A DNA stretch of 10,452 nt from Planctomicrobium sp. (GCA_029259835.1 JAJDEL010000054.1:1-10452); one strand, 5' to 3'; positions 1 through 7,155 are shown, numbered from the stretch's first letter. The notes: generated from the letters alone by a model not told the origin. Program-made: numbers and translations.

Positions 1-1831
1 CTTTCAGGTAACCGTTGTAATTCCCATGATGCGTTGCAACTCCGGCGAAGACCGTCTGGCTCAGCAGAACTTTCATCTCGTGACCACGCCAGTCTTCTGC
101 CCATTCCTTGAGGTAGTCTTCCTGCCGTTGACCGAGTAGAACCAAGCCTGGGACGTCCAGTTTCGAAGTGTCGAATTCAGGGTTGGGAACGTGGTCCGCG
201 CGACCACTTTCTGTGTCGACGCGCTCTGGACCACTCTTGAATTGACGGTCCGCGATGACCGCAAAACTGACGTTTCCGTAGACCATATCTCCATGGTAAA
301 CGCTGATGTCCTGCTTCACCGGCGTCGGATCATAGAAGTCGGGATGGTGGCTGGTACACGTTTTATGCACGACATTGACCATGCGCGCCGGTTCGCGGTA
401 TCCCCCTTTCGAAGAGGCTCCGCCAGCCTGATCTTTCATTTTTGCGCCACCTTCACCCCAGATGTTTCCTTGGAAAACATCGTGATCGTCTGGGATGCAA
501 AGAGTCGGTCGGTCCCGCATCGCTTCCCGAAATGACCAACCAAACTGATAGAACTTGCGCAGGTAATTCAAAATTGCCGGTCCTGCCGGATCGCGAATGA
601 TTCCGTAGCCCCCATGGTTCTCGTAGAGTTGATCCCCAGAGAAGTAGAGCATGTCTGGATCGAGCTTCACGATGTTGTTCGCTACCGGTTCGTATGGAAA
701 CGCGTAGTCGTTCTGGCAAGTCAATGCTCCCAGACGTAGCGGTCGGCTGGACGGATTCGCTTTGATGCTCCCGGTCCATTCGGAGGCGGCTTCGGTTCCG
801 TCTTTGAACTTTTCACGGTAGACGAGTTTGTAAGGCGTTTCCGTTTTCTCATCCCATTTCGGAATCCGAAATGTCGCGGTCCACGCTTCAGGGTGAAGTT
901 GAGCAGTGCCTGCCGATTCCCATTTACCATCCTTTTGAACGTGAAGCTCGACATCATGGTTGTCGTCTACTCCGAGCGGTCCGGTGAGAGCGCTGATCTT
1001 CATGACGAAGCCGTCGTCGCCGCGCGAATCACTGAGTGAATACATCGACCAGAGAATTGGTCCAAAGGCCCGTTCGGGTCGAACGGTGAACGCATCGCCC
1101 TGCACCATCCAGTGACTGAAGCGATAGCGCGCTTTGCCTAGATCACGATTTCTGTTTTGACGATTGGAAATGTTGTAGTTGTTGACAAGTGCGATATTTC
1201 CCGTGATTGACTCTGGTGCCAGTTGTGCAGAGAGCTTTTGAATTTCTTGGCCTGAGTCGTCGAGAATTCTGACCGTCAGCTTGTATCCTTGTGAACCTGG
1301 CTCGCCTGAGAGATGTAAGGTGAAATGTTTCTGGTCGAACCCCGCTGGCAGTTCTTTATTCTTTCCACCAATTGCCAGACGTCCTTTGACAATCCCAACG
1401 TTGACACCCCCAGGAGCAAAACTATTGCTGCGGTATTCGTTAATGTCACTACGAATCCCGATTCGATAGCCGACGCCGCCATCGCTCCCTTTCTTCTCAG
1501 CTAGGTCGATTTTGATCGACATCTCGAAAGGATTGTCGGTATTTGCGAGTTCGTGGGTGATCAGGTGGACGTTTCGATTCGCTCCGAACGACTGGCATTC
1601 GGCGGCACCGTCGACAACTTTCCAGTTCTCCATCGGGTTCGCCCAAAACTGCTCGCCGAGCCAAACGCGGTCATGGGTCTTCGACCAGCGGTCAACAATG
1701 TTGATCTCAGTTTGACCAACCAGGGTTTTATCGTTTGTGATTTTCTGGGCATCGACATTCCGATTGATCCCGAGGCAGGTTGCTCCAAATCCAATGAGCT
1801 TCAATGCAACACGGCGTGTTAAAGATGTCAT
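1..1831 (-). CDS. PhoD-like metallophosphatase, Tat-exported (partial, C-terminus beyond window)
   Basis: The minus strand is open from an ATG at 1831 to the window edge, giving 610 codons without a stop. The N-terminus has a twin-arginine signal (TRRVALK, residues 5-11), a short hydrophobic stretch and a likely cleavage after VDA (residue 28), so the product is probably exported folded. Residues about 50-220 look like a beta-rich, LamG-like non-catalytic region, followed by a second beta-type domain to about 360. The catalytic part starts near 370 and shows the metal-binding signatures of the PhoD-like family: GDQ at 399-401, PDDHD at 447-451, and a His pair (THHG) at 601-602. Members are phosphodiesterases/phosphomonoesterases that use bound metals; the substrate here is unknown. 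An AGGA about 10 bases before the ATG fits a ribosome site. Family call is firm; the role (phosphate scavenging or other) is inference. Confidence 0.88.
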   Translation of the reverse strand, partial: MTSLTRRVALKLIGFGATCLGINRNVDAQKITNDKTLVGQTEINIVDRWSKTHDRVWLGEQFWANPMENWKVVDGAAECQSFGANRNVHLITHELANTDNPFEMSIKIDLAEKKGSDGGVGYRIGIRSDINEYRSNSFAPGGVNVGIVKGRLAIGGKNKELPAGFDQKHFTLHLSGEPGSQGYKLTVRILDDSGQEIQKLSAQLAPESITGNIALVNNYNISNRQNRNRDLGKARYRFSHWMVQGDAFTVRPERAFGPILWSMYSLSDSRGDDGFVMKISALTGPLGVDDNHDVELHVQKDGKWESAGTAQLHPEAWTATFRIPKWDEKTETPYKLVYREKFKDGTEAASEWTGSIKANPSSRPLRLGALTCQNDYAFPYEPVANNIVKLDPDMLYFSGDQLYENHGGYGIIRDPAGPAILNYLRKFYQFGWSFREAMRDRPTLCIPDDHDVFQGNIWGEGGAKMKDQAGGASSKGGYREPARMVNVVHKTCTSHHPDFYDPTPVKQDISVYHGDMVYGNVSFAVIADRQFKSGPERVDTESGRADHVPNPEFDTSKLDVPGLVLLGQRQEDYLKEWAEDWRGHEMKVLLSQTVFAGVATHHGNYNGYLK

Positions 1832-2058
1832 TCGTGGCAATTCCTACAGGTGACTTCAGTGTCGTGAGAACTCTCAGTGAAGGTACTCTACCTGTTTGGA
1901 CCGTGGATTTCGACAGAACGACGTATGGCGAAAATTGATTCGTACGAGTTTTCTGGCCCCACGGATCGATATCTCTGGGATTGAGAACGCAGCGGTGATC
2001 ACACAATGAAGTGTGATTCTAAAAAATCCGCTTCACGCATATGACTCTCAATGACTAC
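1832..2058. other. Intergenic region upstream of the phosphatase gene
   Basis: About 227 bases lie between the start of the phosphatase gene and the stop of the sigma-54 activator, both on the minus strand. The stretch must hold the end of one transcript and probably the promoter of the next. Apart from the dyad at 1998-2017, I see no clear promoter boxes and no hairpin followed by a T-run. Confidence 0.6.
1998..2017. repeat. Inverted repeat, 7-bp arms (ATCACAC/GTGTGAT)
   Basis: Perfect 7-base arms at 1998-2004 and 2011-2017 flank a 6-base loop. On the minus strand the T-run (TTTTTT) comes before the hairpin, not after it, so this is not a standard terminator for the sigma-54 activator. It may be an operator or a structured transcript end. 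It sits about 170 bases upstream of the phosphatase start. Confidence 0.5.
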
Positions 2059-3000
2059 TCATGCGACGTAGCCGAGCTTTCGATAGCGGTCCATTTTATT
2101 TCGTAGCGTTCTGGATGTCACGCCGAGCGTTTCGGCTGCTGCTGCTTTGTTGCCCTGGTTATGGACAATGCGCATCAGGATGACGCGACGCTCTATTTCT
2201 TCCAGTGGAAGTTTCAAGAAAAACTCCGGGAGGTCGTCTTCAAATGAGTTCTGCTCGGACCTTGTTGGAAACTCGATTTCCGTGATCTCTGCCCCCGTCG
2301 CAAGCACGCAACTTTTCAGAATTGTATTCCGCAGTTGACGGATATTCCCCGGCCAATCGAAGTCGCAAAGTTGCCTCATGACAGACGGTGAAACGCATTC
2401 GACCCGGCACTCACCTTCACATTGGTATTGGTTGAGGAAAAATGTGATCAGACCTGGGATGTCGTCTTTGCGTTTACTAAGTGGTGGAAGTTCCAGAGTG
2501 AGAACATTGATTCGGTGGAAGAGATCTTCGCGAAAACGCTTTCCTTGGACTTCGTCTTCCAGTGTCCGGTTCGTCGCGGCTACGATTCTTGCGTGGACTG
2601 TGCGTGTCTCGTTACTACCGACGCGTTGGTATTCACGTTCTTCGAGGACGCGTAGGAGTTTCGCTTGCGTCCCTGCGGGAACCTCCCCGATTTCATCGAG
2701 AAAGAGTGTACCGTCCTGAACGGCTTCCAGGCGTCCGATGCGAGTTTGTGTGGCGCCAGTGAAAGCTCCGGCTTCGTGCCCGAATAATTCGCTTTCAATC
2801 AGTTGTTCAGAAAGTGCGGCGCAGTTGACCTGCATGTAGGGTGAGTTCACGAGTGAACTTTGCTGGTGAAGAGAGCGAGCCAGCAGTTCTTTTCCTGTAC
2901 CGGTTTCACCAGTAATTAGTACGGCTGCGGATGATCGGGCGAAACGTCTTGCTCGATCGAGAAGTTCCTGCATGCACTGAGATTGAAAGATCATTGACAC
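2059..3000 (-). CDS. Sigma-54-dependent transcription activator, AAA+ domain plus DNA-binding HTH, no sensor domain
   Basis: The 313-residue product is a bacterial enhancer-binding protein that would use ATP to open promoters bound by sigma-54 RNA polymerase. Visible motifs: Walker A GETGTGKE (31-38), the sigma-54 contact loop GAFTGA (78-83), Walker B with LFLDEIG (99-105), sensor/arginine-finger region FREDLFHRINV (156-166), WPGNIRQLRN (216-225), and a Fis-type helix-turn-helix at about 284-306. The AAA+ domain starts almost at residue 1; an in-frame stop at about 3064 rules out an upstream receiver, GAF or PAS domain, so the layout is PspF-like. The first codon may be GTG at 3000 or ATG at 2994; a G-run at 3006-3013 could serve as ribosome site for either. 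Activity must be controlled by expression or by a partner protein. Proximity to flagellar genes suggests, but does not prove, a FlrA/FlbD-like role. Confidence 0.93.
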   Translation of the reverse strand: MSMIFQSQCMQELLDRARRFARSSAAVLITGETGTGKELLARSLHQQSSLVNSPYMQVNCAALSEQLIESELFGHEAGAFTGATQTRIGRLEAVQDGTLFLDEIGEVPAGTQAKLLRVLEEREYQRVGSNETRTVHARIVAATNRTLEDEVQGKRFREDLFHRINVLTLELPPLSKRKDDIPGLITFFLNQYQCEGECRVECVSPSVMRQLCDFDWPGNIRQLRNTILKSCVLATGAEITEIEFPTRSEQNSFEDDLPEFFLKLPLEEIERRVILMRIVHNQGNKAAAAETLGVTSRTLRNKMDRYRKLGYVA

Positions 3001-3248
3001 GTTTGCCCCCCGGCGATTGCGATTTGGATTGAATACTGTTTGTTCTTCGTGATATGTGACTGGTTAGCTTCAGGTTTGATTTCAACGTCACTCGTTAGCA
3101 CTGCTGGACAAGCCAGTAGTGGCGGTCAAAGTTGGGCTGTGCTTCACAAGGATTTTCCACAGTGCCTCTTGCTTTTCAGTAGAGCCTTCTCTCCGGTTCT
3201 GTCAGGTAAGGTCTGGCAGTGATTTACAACTTGGAATTCATTTTTTTC
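3001..3248. other. Non-coding stretch upstream of the sigma-54 activator
   Basis: No convincing gene is seen on either strand; the short open frames here lack ribosome sites and recognisable protein features. The stretch probably holds the activator's promoter, read on the minus strand. I looked for a GG-N10-GC sigma-54 element and found none, so autoregulation by sigma-54 is not supported. Confidence 0.5.
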
Positions 3249-3498
3249 GGCCCAAAGGGCCATTCGTTGGTCTAGCCCAGCCTCCAGGGCTGTGTTTGAG
3301 AGTCAAATGCCATCAGGAGGGCCAACGGCCTGACCATTTGCAGCTCAAATAGCCATTTAACGGTCAATCAAATGACCGGACCGTTGGTCATTTTCGTTTT
3401 TATGTGTTTGATTTCCCAGCCCTTCGGGCTGGGCTAGGCAAATGTGCGGGGCTTTGCCCCTGCTGATTTGTGTATAGACGACAGGTTGAAAACCTGTC
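3249..3498. repeat. Cluster of palindromes (REP/BIME-like hairpin mosaic)
   Basis: About 250 bases are packed with inverted repeats: GGCCC/GGGCC (3249-3261), AGCCC/GGGCT (3274-3291), a long imperfect hairpin 3295-3349 with TTTGAG/CTCAAA outside, CAAATG/CATTTG inside and GGCC/GGCC at the tip, AACGGTC/GACCGTT (3359-3385), AAATGACC/GGTCATTT (3370-3393), CCCAGCCC/GGGCTGGG (3415-3433), GGGGC/GCCCC (3448-3460), and GACAGGTT/AACCTGTC (3480-3498). CTAGCCCAGCC (3272-3282) and GGCTGGGCTAG (3427-3437) also form an 11-base inverted pair spanning 166 bases. No gene lies inside. The arrangement resembles intergenic repetitive palindromic elements; copy number elsewhere in the genome cannot be seen here. 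It follows the helical-protein gene and could fold the 3' end of that operon's transcript. Confidence 0.8.
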
Positions 3499-3510
3499 CT
3501 GCTTTACTGG

Positions 3511-3897
3511 TTATTGTTGATACGCTTTTCGCATTTCGTGAATCTGGTGTTGTCGATCTCTTTCTGGTGTGATTTCACTTTGTTTTGCGGTGAGTTGTGT
3601 TTCGATTTTTTGAACTTTCTCTATCAAGCAGATCAGCAATCGTTTTTGTCCTTCAACAAGAGATGAAAGATGATTTGATGATTGAATCGTTGCTTGGATA
3701 TTGACATCATCAAAATCTGAGTGCTCTTCTAATTCTTGCAGGAGTCCGATAATCGGACGCAGCCGCTCTGTAACGGTGAAGACGTTGTCAGTGTCGATTG
3801 CATCACGAATGAGTTCGAGACCCTTGTAGTAGCAGGCATTGAATCGTTGAATTTGTTGTTCAATTTCAAATTCAGTTGTTTTGTCTGGCGAGTTCAT
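3511..3897 (-). CDS. Small helical protein, possibly a flagellar FliT/FlgN-type export chaperone (unproven)
   Basis: The 128-residue product is predicted to be almost entirely alpha-helical, with heptad-like leucine/isoleucine spacing at about 45-60 and 78-105 (for example LLICLIEKVQKIETQL) and a glutamine-rich polar tail. It has no signal peptide or membrane segment, so it is probably cytoplasmic. The start ATG at 3897 lies 26 bases inside the end of the upstream TPR gene, which implies translational coupling and explains the absence of a clear separate ribosome site. Size, helical content and nearby flagellin and fliD genes are compatible with FliT or FlgN, the chaperones that bind filament-cap or hook-junction proteins. 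No diagnostic motif confirms this; a structural or accessory coiled-coil protein working with its two TPR neighbours is equally possible. Confidence 0.72.
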   Translation of the reverse strand: MNSPDKTTEFEIEQQIQRFNACYYKGLELIRDAIDTDNVFTVTERLRPIIGLLQELEEHSDFDDVNIQATIQSSNHLSSLVEGQKRLLICLIEKVQKIETQLTAKQSEITPERDRQHQIHEMRKAYQQ

Positions 3898-4756
3898 TGA
3901 CTTCCGTTTCCCATTGCTTCAATGCTGTGGAGAGATTCTCAATTTCTTTTTGGAGTGATTTTCGATCCTGAATTTCATCCAGCCACCACCTTGAAAGTGT
4001 TCCAATCCATTCTGAATCGCTCTCCGCAACCAGGCGTCGGTACCGCCGTTGAGCTTCTTCCGGCTGACCAAGTTTGCGATAACAACTCGCTTCAAGGAAC
4101 CGCGCCCAATGCGATTCATGCGGAGTCCATTGCGACTTGTCTAAGGAATCAAGAACGTGCAGGCATTCTTTGTGGTGACCGGTTGCGAAGAGGCTTGAGG
4201 AGAGTGCGAACCTGTGAATCGGTCCGGATCTTCTTTTTAGATTTTGTTCTGGTTCTGTGAGTGGAGATGGTAGGGCGGGGGCATTGGGCGAGGTCGCTGG
4301 GATTGCCTCAGTGTTTTTGTTTGGAACGATCTCTGCCGGTGGAGGATTCGGTGTCGGCGGATCAGGGACTCGCGCGGGTTGCTGAACAGGTTCAGGTAGC
4401 GGAGTCAGTACGTCTTTGTGCTGAATTGTGGGCTGCTGGATCGATTCTTGTTTTTTGCGAAGCTGCATTTCTTGCCAGAGAACGGTCAACTGCTCCATTT
4501 GTTGCTGGATTTTATCGAGTTTTTCTTTTTTCTCGCTAGCAAGATTCGCTTTGCTATCTTCCTTTAATGAATCGCTAGGTTCGCCAAGCGGTACTGGTGA
4601 AAGTTCAGCCGCCGCGGCTTCTTGTATAAGCAAGGGCAAACTGTTCACCAGAATGAAGCTAGCCAACGAAAGATTCAAAATGACTTTCATATCTATGTGC
4701 ATTCGATTCACCAAAAAACGAGAACTTGAAAATAATGCGATCAAATTCATTCGCAT
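3872..4756 (-). CDS. Exported or membrane-anchored TPR protein with coiled coil and proline-rich linker
   Basis: With the ATG at 4756 the product has 294 residues. A hydrophobic segment at about 24-45 ending in EAAAAE looks like a signal peptide or anchor; internal Met23 (4690, MKVILN...) would give a more classical signal peptide but has no ribosome site. The 4756 start is favoured because GGAG lies 10 bases upstream and the ATG follows the previous stop by one base. After the signal come a charged coiled coil (about 70-105, KKEKLDKIQQQMEQL), a proline-rich low-complexity linker (about 115-170), TPR-like helical repeats (about 178-260, with LGQPEEAQRRYRRLV) and a terminal coiled coil (about 262-292). 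It probably acts as an envelope scaffold reaching through the periplasm. The gene is in the middle of a three-gene operon. No named family is recognised. Confidence 0.82.
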   Translation of the reverse strand: MRMNLIALFSSSRFLVNRMHIDMKVILNLSLASFILVNSLPLLIQEAAAAELSPVPLGEPSDSLKEDSKANLASEKKEKLDKIQQQMEQLTVLWQEMQLRKKQESIQQPTIQHKDVLTPLPEPVQQPARVPDPPTPNPPPAEIVPNKNTEAIPATSPNAPALPSPLTEPEQNLKRRSGPIHRFALSSSLFATGHHKECLHVLDSLDKSQWTPHESHWARFLEASCYRKLGQPEEAQRRYRRLVAESDSEWIGTLSRWWLDEIQDRKSLQKEIENLSTALKQWETEVNELARQNN

Positions 4757-4757
4757 C

Positions 4758-6923
4758 TTATTCGGTCTCCTCGTTTTCGATTGTAGGCAAGTTGTCGGTA
4801 AAGCATTTGACAGCCATGTCGTGATCGCCACGTTGTTGGTAGATCGTTCCCATCAAGCGGAGCGTTTGTTGTCGCTCACTCATAGACGTTTTGGGATTTG
4901 TGAGCACGTTTTTGCAGAGAATGAGAACATCGTTTGCCGAACCAGCCTGGATTGTCTGCGCGTTGAAGGGAAGCCATCTTGAGAATTGTTCTGTTGGAGA
5001 CTGACGCTCCCTCGGCGGTGCGAGTTCTTCACCAAAGCGAACAGAGGCGGTTGACTGAATCATTTCGCGTGTCTTGAGTTCGACTGGAAGACCGTTGTGG
5101 TCAGCCTGAAATTGCTTCGATAAACGCTCTGCTTCCTCATGGAAACCAAGTTCATGATACGCCACGCATTTCAAATACCACCAATGCTCCCCGAAGGCTG
5201 TCTGACAATCGACATGATTCGCCGCTGTAAGCAATTTCGAGTTGTCGCGTTCACGCTGGAGCTGTGATCGCTGAGTGTGAATTCGTAGTAACCCAGAGAG
5301 GAGTGCGATTTCGTTGCGTCTGGTTTCCGTGTTCACATCACCAATGCAAGCGGCCAGAACTTCTTGTGTTTCTTTGAAATGTCCGGACATCAGGTAAGCC
5401 GAGGCGAGCAGAATCTGGGCGTCGAGCTGAAGTTCTGCGCCGCTTGCCTGTTCGACCGCAAATCGTAATGGAGAGATCGCTTTTTGTGGTGAGTTGTTTC
5501 GAAGATGAACTCGACCAATATAAACGTAAGCGGCAGCCCCGGTTGATGAACGATCTCCGAGATCAGCCGCTTTGTGGAAGGCATCGAGTGCGCTGGCACT
5601 CTCTGTGTCGAGTTGGCATTTCCCGATATTCATCCAGATACTGTCCGGGTGACGAAACGCAGGAAAGAGTTCCAGCGTCCGGTGCAGTCCGCGCAAAGCT
5701 GCGTCCGTTTCTCCAGAACGCTGCTTCAGGGATGCCAGTGCCGCTTGACTGTGCGGGGCGAGTGAATGATCTGGAGCCGCTGTCATTGCAAATCGGAGAA
5801 GTCGTTCAGCTTGTGCGTGTTGCTGGATGGGTGTCGTTTGTTCAAGTCGATTCACAACGAGAACTGCTTCGGTCTGTTGCCAGTCGCATTTCAGTGGAGC
5901 CAGAACCGCGTCGAGAATAATCGAAAGCGGAACTCCTTTGAGATTCACTGAGACGACTCGTTTTTTTAATAACTCAGTCGTCTCAGTATCGATGCGGAGT
6001 TCTAACTCTGATTCAGTTACTAACTGCGTCAGTAATTCAAGTGCAGGCAACGCAGGCGTGGTCACTTCGAGGAGAATCGTTTCTGCCGAATCGTCAAGTT
6101 TCAACACGCGCTGAACGATCTTATGAGACGGCTGATTCTCGTTTGTCACCTCTGGAGAAAGTACCAGCTCGTCGAGTATCTCCTCGGCAGCGACCTCTTC
6201 GTCAGGAATGTGTAGGATGTCGTCTGACAGTAAACTTAGTCCTGCGATGTCAGCCAGAACGGCATGTGCAGCGGTTTGTCCCAGTTGGTGGAGCAGTCGA
6301 GATTCGACAGGACGCGATCTGATGTCACGATGTGTCAACAGCGACCTTAGCAGTTCGTTGCGTGCGGATTCCGCTTTGCCACTGGTCGACCAGATTCGAG
6401 CCTGCCCAAGTTTCGCAGCAGTTTGAAGTGGTTGAATTCTCGTTTTCGCGGCAGTTTTTTGATAGCTTTGGAATGCCGCAGCTTGCTGCCCTAGAGTTTC
6501 GCGACAGGCCGCCAGCTTGAGGAGTGTCCTTGCGTCGGCACTTGCTCCGTGTGTGTTGCAGAGTTCCTGAAGAATCGCAGCCGCGTTTTCATAACTTGCT
6601 TCATGGATCGCAGCATCTGCCTTAGCAAGTAACACAGTTTCCGAACGTGATTCATTGATATGGCGCGAATACTCTCGCTCTTGTTCAGATTGAACATGAT
6701 CTGGCTGCTGCTGAGCGAAGTCTTCTTCCTTTGCCGGATCGTTCTCTTTCGAAGTGGCACTGTTGCCACCAGCATTTTCAGGTTCGTCTGAAGTCTGTTC
6801 CCCAGCGCCTTTGACATCGTACTTTGAGTAACTCGTTTCCTGTTGATAGGAAACTCCAACGAGTAGGCCGACTACAACGCAAACGGCAACTCCAATCCAG
6901 ATGTAAGGTGCCAGGTACCGCAT
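4758..6923 (-). CDS. Inner-membrane-anchored TPR protein with STN (secretin/TonB short N-terminal)-like domain
   Basis: From Met at 6923 the product has 721 residues. The frame is open up to a GTG at 6974, but the chosen start puts a single hydrophobic segment (residues about 4-25, IWIGVAVCVVVGLLVGV) right at the N-terminus and keeps the palindrome at 6970-6988 non-coding; neither start has a strong ribosome site. An acidic disordered linker (about 28-90) follows, then TPR-like repeats (about 95-190), an STN-like module (about 285-360, with VVSVNLKGVPLSIILDAVLAPLKCD), and further TPR-like arrays (about 380-545, 585-605, 675-710). STN modules occur at the N-terminus of secretins and some TonB receptors; here the module sits between TPRs with no secretin barrel. 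The layout suggests a cytoplasmic N-terminal tip and a large periplasmic scaffold. It is the first gene of the operon. Function unknown. Confidence 0.85.
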   Translation of the reverse strand: MRYLAPYIWIGVAVCVVVGLLVGVSYQQETSYSKYDVKGAGEQTSDEPENAGGNSATSKENDPAKEEDFAQQQPDHVQSEQEREYSRHINESRSETVLLAKADAAIHEASYENAAAILQELCNTHGASADARTLLKLAACRETLGQQAAAFQSYQKTAAKTRIQPLQTAAKLGQARIWSTSGKAESARNELLRSLLTHRDIRSRPVESRLLHQLGQTAAHAVLADIAGLSLLSDDILHIPDEEVAAEEILDELVLSPEVTNENQPSHKIVQRVLKLDDSAETILLEVTTPALPALELLTQLVTESELELRIDTETTELLKKRVVSVNLKGVPLSIILDAVLAPLKCDWQQTEAVLVVNRLEQTTPIQQHAQAERLLRFAMTAAPDHSLAPHSQAALASLKQRSGETDAALRGLHRTLELFPAFRHPDSIWMNIGKCQLDTESASALDAFHKAADLGDRSSTGAAAYVYIGRVHLRNNSPQKAISPLRFAVEQASGAELQLDAQILLASAYLMSGHFKETQEVLAACIGDVNTETRRNEIALLSGLLRIHTQRSQLQRERDNSKLLTAANHVDCQTAFGEHWWYLKCVAYHELGFHEEAERLSKQFQADHNGLPVELKTREMIQSTASVRFGEELAPPRERQSPTEQFSRWLPFNAQTIQAGSANDVLILCKNVLTNPKTSMSERQQTLRLMGTIYQQRGDHDMAVKCFTDNLPTIENEETE

Positions 6924-6969
6924 GTTTATGCTTAAAGTTAGGAGTTGCGAAATCAGGAGTTCGTTTAGC

Positions 6970-6988
6970 CGCACACTTTAAGTGTGCG
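6970..6988. repeat. Perfect 19-base palindrome (CGCACACTT-T-AAGTGTGCG)
   Basis: Nine-base arms are exactly complementary around one central base. It lies 47 bases upstream of the preferred start of the TPR/STN gene and about 170 bases upstream of the flgM-like start. The short spacing and perfect symmetry favour a binding site for a dimeric regulator; a repeat-family member is the alternative. It overlaps the alternative GTG start at 6974. Confidence 0.65.
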
Positions 6989-7143
6989 ACAAATCCGATG
7001 TATGCGATTCACAAAAGTTCCTAATCGATACAACTTGCTCAATCGTGTTATTCTCATCGACGTCAGCCGAATAGGAGTTCAGTGAAAAAGAATTGGGCAA
7101 GTTCTGCGCGGGCGCTTCGATGACTCAACTGGCAGATCATGCT

Positions 7144-7147
7144 GGAG
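7144..7147 (+). promoter_or_regulatory. Ribosome binding site deciding the flgM-like start
   Basis: GGAG at 7144-7147 lies 8 bases before the ATG at 7156. The open frame extends upstream to a TTG at 7093 and an ATG at 7120, but only the 7156 start has a good ribosome site. Confidence 0.7.
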
Positions 7148-7155
7148 AAGAAACA

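Larger units (their letters stand above)
6924..7155. promoter_or_regulatory. Divergent intergenic region between the TPR operon and the flgM-like gene
   Basis: About 230 bases separate the divergent starts, so both promoters should lie here. The word AGGAGTT occurs three times (6940, 6955, 7073) and a perfect palindrome is at 6970-6988. A GCCGAATA at 7066-7073 resembles the sigma-28 minus-10 box (GCCGATAA) but has no matching minus-35 box. GG/GC at 7096-7097 and 7108-7109 have sigma-54 spacing, but the rest of that consensus matches poorly. Neither is called as a promoter. Confidence 0.5.

Noticed and set aside
3040..3352. Small plus-strand open frames across the region upstream of the sigma-54 activator
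   Set aside because: They lack ribosome sites, run through the hairpin cluster, and have arbitrary composition.
3249..3498. CRISPR array
   Set aside because: The palindromes differ from one another and there are no identical direct repeats with regular spacers.
4757..4831. Longer version of the TPR linker protein overlapping the upstream gene by 74 bases
   Set aside because: The added residues have no signal features, while ATG 4756 follows a GGAG and the upstream stop in a typical coupled arrangement.
6924..6974. N-terminal extension of the TPR/STN protein from GTG 6974
   Set aside because: It would add 17 residues before a clear N-terminal membrane segment, has no ribosome site, and would begin inside the palindrome.
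7066..7109. Sigma-28-like GCCGAATA and sigma-54-like GG-N10-GC promoter upstream of the flgM-like gene
   Set aside because: The first lacks a minus-35 partner and differs from GCCGATAA; the second matches only the central GGCA and GC bases. Both are within chance expectation.
7093..7155. Longer FlgM-like protein starting at TTG 7093 or ATG 7120
   Set aside because: Neither upstream start has a ribosome site, whereas GGAG sits 8 bases before ATG 7156, and the extra residues show no family similarity.
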